64,000 bases of DNA from Heligmosomoides polygyrus polygyrus (Eukaryota; Nematoda; Chromadorea; Rhabditida; Heligmosomidae): assembly GCA_947396885.1 (NCBI GenBank), contig OX377202.1:108022221-108086220 (forward strand). Reading direction: 5' to 3'. How positions within the stretch are numbered: the stretch's first letter is position 1; each line of letters opens with the position of its first letter. Positions 41,592 through 52,200 of the stretch are shown here, one piece after another. Position numbers and translations under genes: made by a program. Below the pieces are notes generated by a model. The model was not told where the DNA came from. It ran no database searches and was given only the letters and a program-made list of their open reading frames with translations.

Positions 41592-41632
41592 GCCTGAGGA
41601 AGCTGCAAAGCAGTGAAAGCTTGCCAATAAAG
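41592..41632 (+). ncRNA. Hammerhead-like motif behind the Penelope relic
   Basis: The sequence CTGAGGA, hairpin GCTGC-AAA-GCAGT, GAAA, then aataaag has the same order as the motif at 4622-4646 with a differently sequenced but equally paired stem. It lies about 700 bases downstream of the endonuclease relic, in the same orientation. Cleavage is not shown, and stem I is not evident. Confidence 0.4.
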
Positions 41633-42154
41633 AATATCGGAACAGTCTCAATTGTGCCAACTATATGTAACTATTTGCGTTAAACTCTTTTGAAGAAATT
41701 TAACCGAAGGTCAGTAAATTCTGTAAACCGATTGTCCTTAGAAACACTCCCCTGATGGCATCCAGAGTCATTATCTGGTAAAATAAAGAATCTCTCCTGC
41801 TGCTCGCCACTTCCCTGGGGTCCTCACCGGTGATCCCAACACGCCGCCTGCGTTCGCTTATCCCAATATCGACGCACATTCTCTGTCTCTGAGTTCGAAA
41901 TATCAAAACTCAGCCTATGGCGACTTTCTTCGGCTAACCAAAAAACGAATGCATTAGGAGATCAGCGCCGACAAGGAACAGGTTTATACCTCTCTTATGC
42001 TCAAAATCCTGATGTTTTGCAAACGATAAAATCGTTGAGCGACGTTCCCATTTATTATTTGCCAAATACTAAAAAAACATTTTTCATTTAGGTGGCTAGA
42101 GAGGGGTCAAAGCGTTCTGTTATGGATCACCAAATGACTATTTTTTCGAAATAT

Positions 42155-42350
42155 GTCGCGAAGACGGGCAAGATTGGGAGATGGGAACGCCCCATCCAAT
42201 CAGACCGTATCGAATGGGTGTGCCATTCAGGGAGGGAGTGTACAGTCGGTACCCTGATCGACTGGCATGTGTTCGGTCTGTGCTCTGCTTGGTTATTATT
42301 GGCTGGCGTGTTCCAACCTGCCGATGCTGCTCACGTTCGCGACATGCACC
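42155..42350. mobile_element. MITE, ATGTCGCG family, copy 4
   Basis: The left end is tatgtcgcgaagacgggcaa and the right end gctcacgttcgcgacatgca, about 38 bases of inverted repeat. The interior is close to copy 2 (ccaatcagaccgtatcgaat, ggttattattggctggcg). Confidence 0.8.
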
Positions 42351-42403
42351 TCTTTTCCAATGTGAACCTGCGAAACGATGTTCTTTTCTTCAGCAGGCCA
42401 GTG

Positions 42404-42703
42404 GATAAAGGATAAAAGGATAAAGGACGGCGTTACTCAATCCCTTCTGGGATGCGCCAGCGCATTCTACTTCTACGGGATGTCGTGGGGGCGACATGAA
42501 TGCGTATTTGGCCATACAATGACTTGCGGTGGCCAGCCGATGAACAAGTCAGCGCTCTATCCTTCCCAGACGAGCCTGGTACCAATTCACCGACCCCAGA
42601 GGGATGGAAGGCTTGGTTGGCCTGGGCGGGAAATCCGAACCAGTAACCTGGTATCGGGTGCACGCGACAGTCGCGCCTCCTCCGACTGCGCCACACGCGC
42701 CCC
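42404..42703 (-). mobile_element. tRNA-derived SINE, well-preserved copy
   Basis: Nearly identical to 39059-39358, with the tail ggataaaaggataaaggacg and head GCGTGTGGCGCAGTCGGAGG on the minus strand. In the A box the A of TAGCGCAG is lost (TGGCGCAG). Confidence 0.9.
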
Positions 42704-43669
42704 CAGTGGATTATTAGGTGAAATAGCATGCTTTTAAAGACCACCTGGTACAAAAATACCTATGCCACTGCTGAGCTTTTGCACAACGTGTACAGCTTTC
42801 ATAGCATTGTCTGCTAACAACGGTGGCGGAACCAAATGCAATTTTTTTGTGAATTTTGTCAACTTAGGCGATATTTTCTCCTCTGGAATCCTCTTCGAGA
42901 ATCCCAAGTCGATCACTTTGTTACACAATTTTTTGCTGTCTGCCCCGCCCCGACTAGGACAGATCCGCCTAAAGCACGTCCATTTGTGCATCGTCAGTCC
43001 ATCCACACTCATCTCACAACTCACCTTAATCTCAATTGCCGCGAACTTTGCTAGAAGTGACATGCTGCCATAAATTTGAGAAATAAAGGGAGCTGCGAGA
43101 AAATTACACGTCCAACGACGAATCCCGTGTCTGAATGCGCTGACCACTCGCTAACTTCGTCTAGTTTGCGGTGTTGACGATTCATCTTGATGATTCTAAC
43201 GACTCCAATTAAGGTGAAGCGAATTAAGCGAGGCAAATGGGCCCTAGTCATGATGAGGAATAAAAAAAGAAAAGAAAACAAAGGAAAATGGAAGGAAATT
43301 TGTGCTCGAAAGGAATAAAATGCTCTAAAATGAGAGTAAAGCGATTGTAGCCGGTCTGGAGGTCATCGACTATTTCTCGACTGCCTACCAACCAGCCCAA
43401 AGGAACACGAACAAATACAGAATGGTCGAAGAGGACCTCCCCAAGGAGTAGGGCCATCGCCGGACCTCTAAAAAAGCCTTCGTGGCTGAATCATTTTCCT
43501 CTTCTCTGCGTGTTAGACAAGGATTCTGGTAAGTCTACTTACTTCTTTTAAGGATTCTTACAGAGTGCAGTTGAGAGAGGAGTTCTATCTCATTACGCCA
43601 GAACTTTTCCCCTCCGATAGCGTTCATTGTAAAGCTTTCCACGATTTCTGATCCCAATGCAGGGTGCAC
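42704..43669. other. No gene recognised
   Basis: At 42828-42968 the phrases gcggaaccaaatgcaatttt, tttgtgaatttt and ccgactaggacagatcc resemble one arm of the TATCCTAG-ended element at 59496-59995. Otherwise nothing is supported. Confidence 0.35.
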
Positions 43670-45485
43670 GGCGTCTGTGACACCTGTTCGAAATCCCGAT
43701 CATTTTAACGCAACGTCTGCAACACGTTTTCTTTATCTCGACGCATGTGGCACGACGTATGTTACATTTATTCTGCATCCCACGCAGGTGGCACGACTCA
43801 CGACGTCTATGACACGTCTTCAGAATCACGATACAGGTGACACGACGTCTGTGACACGTCTTCTAAATCCCGATAATGATGACGCGACATCTATGACACG
43901 TTTTCTTTATCTCGATGCAGGTGACACGACGTCTGTGACACGTTCTCTTTATCTCGATGCAGGTGACACGACGTCGGTGAAATGTCTTCCAAATACCAAT
44001 ACAGGTCATGAGACGTATGTGATAGGTTTTCTGAATCTCAACGCAGGTGGAATCACGCCTGACTGTGTGAAGGTCAGTGATACGTCTTCTGAAACACTAT
44101 GCTGGTAGCACGACGTCTGTGACACGTCACGCAGGTGGCATAACGTTTGTGACACGTCATCTAGATCCCGATAATGGTGACGCAAGATCTGTGACACGTT
44201 TTCTTTATCTCGACGCAGGTGGCACAGCACGTTACATTTATTCTGAATATCCACGCAGGTGGGGCAACTCACGGAGTTTATGACACGTCCCCTGAATCAC
44301 GGTGCAGGTGGTTCGAAATTTGTGACACGTTTCTCTATCTAGACGTATGTGACGCATTCTCTTCATCTCAATTCAGGTGGCACGACGTCTGTGACACGTC
44401 ACGCAGGTGGCATAACGTTTGTGACACGTCATCTAGATCCCGATAATGGTGACGCAAGATCTGTGACACGTTTTCTTTATCTCGACGCAGGTGGCACAGC
44501 ACGTTACATTTATTCTGAATATCCACGCAGGTGGGGCAACTCACGGAGTTTATGACACGTCCCCTGAATCACGGTGCAGGTGGTTCGAAATTTGTGACAC
44601 GTTTCTCTATCTAGACGTATGTGACGCATTCTCTTCATCTCAATTCAGGTGGCACGACGTCTGTGACACGTCACGCAGGTGGCATAACGTTTGTGACACG
44701 TCATCTAGATCCCGATAATGGTGACGCAAGATCTGTGACACGTTTTCTTTATCTCGACGCAGGTGGCACAGCACGTTACATTTATTCTGAATATCCACGC
44801 AGGTGGGGCAACTCACGGAGTTTATGACACGTCCCCTGAATCACGGGTGCAGGTGGGACGAAATTTGTGACATGTTTTCCCCATCTAGACGTATGTGACA
44901 CGTTCTCTTTATCTCAATGCAGGTGGCACGACGTCCGTGACACGTTTTTCATCTCAATGCAGGTTGTTGCTGCGTCTGTGAAATGTCTTCCAAATCCCAA
45001 TACAGGTCATGTTTTCTGAATATCGACGTAGGTGGATCGAGGTCTGACTGAATGATTGTCTGTGGTACGTCTTCTGATTCACTACGAGGGTAGCACGACG
45101 TCTGTGACACGTTTTTTATCTCGACGCATGAGGCACGACGCACGTTACACGCATCCTGAATCCCCACGCGGTTGTCATGACACACGACGTCTGTGACAAG
45201 TCTTCTAAATCACTAAGCAGATGGCACGACTCTGTGACACGCTTTATTTATCCCAACGCAGGTGGAGCGACGTTTTGACACGTTTTATTCATTGCAACGC
45301 AGGTGCAGCGACGTCTGTGACACGTTTTCTTTGTCACGATACAGGTAGCACGAGATCTGTGAAATGTCTTTCAAATCCCGATACAGGTGATGAGACGTCT
45401 GTGACAAGTTTTCCGAATCTCCACGCAAGTGGACCCTTTGCGACACGTCTCCTGAAACACGGCGCAGGTTGCACGATGGAAAATA
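43670..45485. repeat. 42-base minisatellite with 272-base higher-order unit
   Basis: The basic unit is 42 bases: gatgcaggtgacacgacgtc, then tgtgacacgttctctttatctc in variants. At 43915-44040 three units in a row are exactly 42 bases. Because 42 is a multiple of three, frames stay open across units and read like DAGDTTSVTRFLYL on the plus strand. Within the array a segment of 272 bases is repeated with almost no change, at about 44102, 44374 and 44646. The array lies downstream of the PDHA gene. Confidence 0.85.
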
Positions 45486-45789
45486 ATCCCTTCTGGTAGA
45501 CTTCATCGAAAAATCCTTCCACCCGTTGGTTTTTTCTTGTAATAGATTTTATTTAAAAGCGCACACAGTACACGTATGCATTGGACAGGATTGTAAGAAC
45601 TGTGAGGGAGTTCGCCCACTTCACTTCCAGCTAAAGGGTGACGGTGTTCATAGTCTGCGACGGGAGCGACTGGCCGCCCGCGTAAAACATGCGTATCGAT
45701 TTTTGTTGATCGATAGCTCGGCATCAATCGATTCGTATGCGTTTCACGAGCGGAGCAGTCGCTGCAATCACGGACTATAAAACATGCTT

Positions 45790-45930
45790 CCACACATAGT
45801 TCATACTTCTGAACCGCGCGGCGGGGCAGCAGCCATGGTCGGCACAGATATCAACCAGGCCGCGAGGAAAATCGATATCTATGCCGATCATGGTGCCCCG
45901 CCGCGTAGAGGCGTAAATACAAGCTGTGAC
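45790..45930. mobile_element. Palindromic MITE, TTATACTTGCGCCGC type, degraded
   Basis: agttcatacttctgaaccgc on the left and ggtgccccgccgcgtagagg on the right match the family at 12620-12895, with gatatcaaccaggccgcgag and aaaatcgatatctatgccga inside. The right terminus is eroded. Confidence 0.6.
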
Positions 45931-46278
45931 TTAAGCTACTGCCAGGGGAACTCTTCGGCAGTCATATTTGAGTCATTCCTGTCACAGTTGGCCTCTTTTG
46001 TAGGTCAAATTCGCTTCCCAAACTGTCTACAGCACAATCTTCTAAATTTATTAACCACCTCGCAGAACAAACAATTCATGTTGTCAAGGGACGAAAGATC
46101 ACATGTTCTATTTGGAAACAACCAAACTTCGACCACCTAAAGCAGTACCTAAGCGCTCAAGGATGAACACAGAACACCAACACTCATCATCACCATTCAA
46201 CACACACACGCTAGAACGAATTACGACTCAACTACTCTATTTGGCTACGGACAGACAGATCGCTGGCACAAACTCGCT

Positions 46279-49200
46279 CTACTTCGAGTTCGCCACCTTC
46301 ATCAGATCAGCCGAGTGTGTGTACTGCGGCACGTGCGAGACATCAATGGTTGCTCCACGTATCTGGAAAGACGGCTTTAACTGAAGCAGGTGGGAGATCT
46401 AGGAAGAGTGAGTAGATCACATTAGGATTAGACTTAAGGGCCTGCTCATACTTCGAACGACAAAAGCGACTGGAGCGACTGTACAGGGGGGGGGGGGGGG
46501 GACAGACGTAGTGTGGTGTAAGTGAATAATTGCGTATTCTACACTCCGTCCGTGACGAAAGTAGTTGGAGTACGCAATTAATTACGTACTCCACACTCCG
46601 TCCGTCGCTCCAGTCGCTCTTGTCGCTCTTGTCGCTTGAAGTATGAACAGGCCTTAAGTCGCTGCGATGCGCTACTCTAGGGGGAAGAGGAACACACCTA
46701 CTAGGATCGATTTATACTTCGAGAACAAAGCGGCATTTGCTGCGCAGTCTACGCAAATCGATTAATCGCCCAGCATAGATCGATTTGAGAAGAATACACC
46801 ACGACCGCGCCTCTTGATGAAAAACTGTGGACGGAGCTTTAACTAATTTTCCTTCAACAGTCAAACTATTCTGATTGTTTTATCACATTTGGAGCTGCTG
46901 GTAGGGAGCCTATGTTTTGCGATCGAAACTCTTGCGCCAGGCGGGACTCGAACCTGCACCTTGTGCTTTACGGGCAGCGATGCAACGCCTCACACCACCG
47001 CTGTATCAGGGCCCGTTTATACTTCGACGCCGAGCGATGACGCAGCGCATTGCGGTCACATTGATCGAGCGACGCGATCGATCAATTTGGTCACTACACA
47101 TGCCGTCGCGTTGCTCGGCGTCGAAAGTATAAACGGGGCCTTAGACGCCTTACATCACCGCTATTCCGATTAAGTGTTCGTATGTGCACGCGTACGTTTC
47201 TCCGGCCGCCCAGGGCTTAATATTAATTAATTTAATAATATTCCGACCAATAACCCAAGCCCGCAAATATCGATTGAGCAGTGCAGACAAACGATAACTA
47301 TAGGTTTCCTCCTCACGCGCTACATGGCGTCTGAAGTATAGAATCTCACTAGCAGAATGCTCATACTTCGGTCTCTTGGCGCCATCGAAAGTGTTGGATA
47401 TCGATTAGTCACGCCTCCTAATCGATACCGTAGCCTCCTATACCTGCTGCTTAGCACGACGACTTGACTATAAACACTACCTGAGCCTTCTCAAAACGAA
47501 GTGCTTACCACCATCGGCTGTGTATTGCAGTAAACATCAGTGTAGGCTCCCTCTGGCGGCATCAATGGCGCCGTGTGCGCTACCTTAACCGCCTCGTCGA
47601 CTTCTTTTCGAACTTCCTGAAAGCTTGGAGCATTATCCTTTGAGGTTTACTAACCACGGGATAGGACCAGGCGTATGTCTGAACGGCGAAAATGGTCACC
47701 TCTGCGAGATTCTCCACCCTTCAAATAATGGAAAGATCTGTTTTACTTTCCCAAAGATCTTGTTCTTACTGAGTTAGTGGCTCCGACAGTTTACCACAAA
47801 ATCCCACAGTCGCACAATGCAATGGTTTCCCAACATCAGAATCATACAGAAAGAAAAAGCAAAAATATTGCAAGATCAAGCAGTCCAATACCTGACCCCG
47901 CGCCTATGAAGCAATATTTTTGCATTTTTTCTCTATATTCGATATTTGGAAGGTACTGCCTCCCTTGTAAGACTGCGATTCAACGGTAATGTAGCGGGGT
48001 AGGACACAGTTTCTTCGGGGAGACAGCTCCCTCTCTACTATCATCGAGTTCGGCAGCACCCCACAGTCGCTCACGGAGGCCACCGTATCCCCTAGGGGTA
48101 GTTCTTATCAAAGAAGAGGCCTGAGCGGCGGCCACTAGCGCGGCTCCTTCCCCGGCACCTGGGCTACCTCCTTGGCCGAGCTGGTTCCACTCACTCAGAT
48201 AGGCGTGAAGGCTCTTCTTCCATCCTTCCACCCTGTATGTAAGACATGTATAATTGTGTATAATAATGTCATCTGTAAATTAATGCAGGATAAACTGTAA
48301 TAGTTCAGTTTTAATGTGCTTCTAGCCACTGTGTGTCCAGCTCTTCAGGCTCCTCCGTAACAAACCTAGCGGTACGGTTTGTCAACCAAGGGAGAAGCAC
48401 CTGAAGAGCTGGACACACAGTGGCTAGAAGCACATCAAAACTGAACTATGGCAGTTTATCCTGCATTAATTTACAAATTACATTATTATACACAATTATA
48501 CATCTCATACATACAGGGTGGAAGGATGGAAGAAGGGCCTTCACTCCTACCTCAGGAAGAGGAACCGTCTCGGCAAAGGAGGCAGCCCACGTGCCGGGGA
48601 AGGGGCCGCACTAGTGGTTGCTTGGGCCTCTTTTTTATAGGGACTACCCCTAGAGGGTGCGGTTGCCTCCGTGAGAGACTGTGGGGTGCTGTCGAACTCG
48701 GTGATAGGAAGGGGGAGCTGTCTCGCTGAAAAAGCGCAGTTCTGTGTTCTGTTCAAGCCCGCTGTGGTAAATTTTCACGGCTCGTAATTCGGTAAGCCTC
48801 AGGGGTTTTACCCCTAAAAACAGAACATACTTTTCTACAACCTGAAGGATGTAGATTCCTGCAATCATGCTCATTTTTGCCGTTCAGGCTACGCTTGAGA
48901 CCCTCTCCTTGGAAGAAAGAATGATCTGCCGTCGCACCTTATCGACGGCTTTAAGCTCATCTTCCTTAGCAAGTCCGGCCGTCAGAATGCGATCCTTGAA
49001 GCCGGTGATCGGATCACGATGCTTGCGAACCTCCTGGATCTCCTCGCGAGTACGGTAGCTAAAACAGACCGCTTCGTTCAAGCTCCAACCACCCTACTGG
49101 AGCTCCTCCTCACCTCGTGCCGGGATCGGACATCGAGTGCCCGGAGTATCTGTACGTGGCCAGTTCCAGTATCAGTGGTCCGTTTCCGTCGTTGCAGTAT

Positions 49201-52200
49201 TCCTTCGCCCAGCGGAACGCCTCTCGCACAGCGAGCACGTCCATACCGTCCACCCAGATTCCGGGCACATAGTCGCCTCTCATGTAGTAGTCGGTCGACG
49301 CCGACGAGCGATCCGCTTTCGTTCCCATACCGAAGCCGTTATTCTCGCACACATAGAGCACCGGCAGTTTCCACAGCATCGCCATGTTGATCGACTCGTA
49401 CAGCTGACCCTGGTTGGCTGCTCCGTCACCATACAGCGTGATGCAGACGTTCCTCTGCTTTCTGAATATGTAGAGAATCTATCCGAGGAAAATATTGGAA
49501 TACTCGGATATTCGCTGTTTCTCGATTTTCGAATATTCGTTCGATTTGGAACTTCGATGGTTCTTAAAAGACAACATTCGTTCGAACATCAAAAGGGAGT
49601 CATATTCGAATATTATTCGAAAATCGAATATTTCAGCTTTAACTTCAACCAAAATCGAATAATTATACGATTTTCACGTCGAATTGAGCACTTTTCAAAC
49701 CAAATTGAACACTTTTCAGATCAAATTGGGCACTCTTCTTAACCCGTCTTCCAAATCGAAACGAGCTTCTTACAGCTACACACTCACTAAGATGGCTTGA
49801 ATAAATTTTTGTTTAAGACAAATTTGTATAGCTTTCTTTGAAATTTTTTTTAGTTCACCGCGCGAAGATGAGTTAAAATTTTATAAAAAAATTTTTTTGA
49901 GAAAAATGGTAAATAAATTTAGTCTTAAAGCGCAGCCCTACAGCAATGATGTAGTGCATTAAAAGACTGGATTGCGCCATGCACTCGAAAAACAAGTAGC
50001 AATGTTTATCTGATTGATAGTGCAAATACTGCAACAATAAAGTTAGGATATGTATTTTTTACAACTGTTTACGCTGCGCCGTTTGCAGGCGCAAAACTGT
50101 ACGCAAACAGAAATTTTGCTATCAATCGAATAAAAATCGAGAAGATTCGGACGAGGGCATGGCGCAATCTCCATCTTAACAATAGAAAATAGAGATCTAT
50201 CCTAGTCCGGGGGGGGGCACATAACTAAAAAGTATTATATGTAACAGATCCACTTGACACTTACCGAGCGGCTTCTACAGAGCAACATGGGACCTAAACA
50301 AGAAAAGTCACAAAGAAAAAACGAAAAAATTGCATTTGTTACGGCTGTAAGAAGGCAAAGTTGTGTGCCCTCCTCACCATGTTAGATCCTGGTTATAACA
50401 TGTCAGGCCGCGGTCAGCACGCGGCATGCGGCTTCACGCGTCCTCCTCAACATGTTAGATCCTGGTTATAACATGTCAGCCGGCGGTAGGCACGCGGCAT
50501 GCCTCCATTCCGTCGCTCTTTGCCCGCCGGTTCGGTTGTAAAATCGCGGCGATTTTTTATTTTTTTTTGTTTATTCTTTCGTTTTTTGGTTTCTTTTAGG
50601 TTTTATCTTGTTCCCCAGGAGCAGCTCGGTAAGTCCCAATTCATTTTGTTACCTACTTTTTAATTATGTGGCCCCCAGACTAGGATAGATCCGAAAATAG
50701 CTGCCTTCCAGCACTTCAAAACGAGCTTTAAATCACTGTTTTTTCTCAAAAAATAAAAATTTTTATAAAATTTCTAACTATGCGTTCTCATATTGGGAAG
50801 TAAATTAAAGCTTCAAAGAAACTTATACTAATGTTGTTCCTTAAACAAAAAATTATTCTAACATGTTGGGAGTCTCTAGTTTAGTGCAGAAGAAGCTTGT
50901 TCCGACTCGGAAGAGTTGGCTTTAATTTGAAAAGTCTTAGATTAGCTTAGGAGAGAGTCCAATTTGACGTGAAAAGTGCCCAATTTGGTTTCAAAAGTGT
51001 CAATTCGATTTTAAAAGTGTCCAATTCGACGTGAAAATGGTATACACTCGAATACCGAATGAACTTCAAACTTTCAAATACAGAACCTGATTCGCACAAT
51101 TATTCGAGTATTCAAATTTTCGAATAAAAGAAAATGGGGTTTGTTCGATTTTCGATCATTCGAAAAAATTTATGAGCGAATAAATTCGTTCATTCATTCG
51201 TTCGTTGAAACTTCTTAAAAGCCCAAGTATACTGACAATGGAACGTTCCCAAATCATGGTGAGCTTTTGTGATGCTATTTTGGCAGGATGTAGGGCCCCG
51301 TGAGTGGAGTCCAGAATCACACTCAGTTTTTGCTGAACGCTTTTTTAAAGACCTGAAAAGGAGGCCTGAATGCGAGCGCGCAACTATCATCAACCTCTAC
51401 GACACTCCACAAGGTGTGCCTCCGCGGCGCAGTCGGTAGAAGTGCCGCCTCATAGGAGCACATCGGCGGGGTTTTGAGTTCGAGACCGAAAACTGTCAGT
51501 ATTTTTGCGCATATTAGTTTGTTGTTATTACGCTTTCTCATGATCACAGCAGTCAATTTTTTTCATTTTACGACATTTTTAATACACTTATGCACCGCTA
51601 TCGTTCGGGTTCATAATATTTAACCGTAAGGTATGTGTATTTGTGCCTTGGTTTCTTGTAGGCATAAATGGTGTAAAATAGACTCCTGTGACCATGAGAA
51701 AGGGTAATAACAACAAACTGATTTGTGCAAAAATAGTGGCAGTACGCGGACTCCGAACTAGCAAAGCCGCTAGTGCGCTCCTATGAAGCAGCACTCCTAC
51801 CGACTGCGCCACCGATGCACATCTCGTGGGGTGTCATAGGGGTTGATGAGTGATTGCGCACACGTTTTTAGACCTCCTTTTCCGCTCTTTAAAAAAGCGC
51901 TTAGCAAAAACTAACTGTAATTCTGGACTCCGCTCACACGGCTCTACATCCTGTCAACATGGCAACATGGCAGGTTCGCCTTGAGTTGGGAACCTTTTCT
52001 TGTAAATGTACCGCCCTTAGTATGCGCTTGTTCGGCAGATCGGCTCGTTCGCTTCAACTAACCTGTACTTGAAAGCGAATCCGATTCCCGTTCCAAGTGG
52101 TTGTTGTGCGCCGACGATGCCATTACCTCCGTAGAAGTTATTCTCGTACATGTGCATCGATCCACCCTTTCCATGCACGATTCCAGTGACTCTTCCTGAA

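Noticed and set aside
43677..44827. Possible repeat-protein gene in the 42-base array
   Set aside because: Open frames follow from the unit length being a multiple of three. Frames are also open on the opposite strand and break between 272-base blocks. There is no splice or start context.
46900..46995. tRNA gene suggested by a perfect B box ggttcgagtcccgc (also 52380 and 63145-63290)
   Set aside because: No A box at the right distance and no closing acceptor stem. The sequence occurs in inverted pairs with shared flanks, so it is a tRNA-like repeat.
48884..48937. Extension of the PDHA exon into [21 protein letters not shown]
   Set aside because: The true continuation [14 protein letters not shown] is encoded at 47616-47509 after a GT donor at 48937 and a TTTCAG acceptor. 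The apparent VR match is coincidental.
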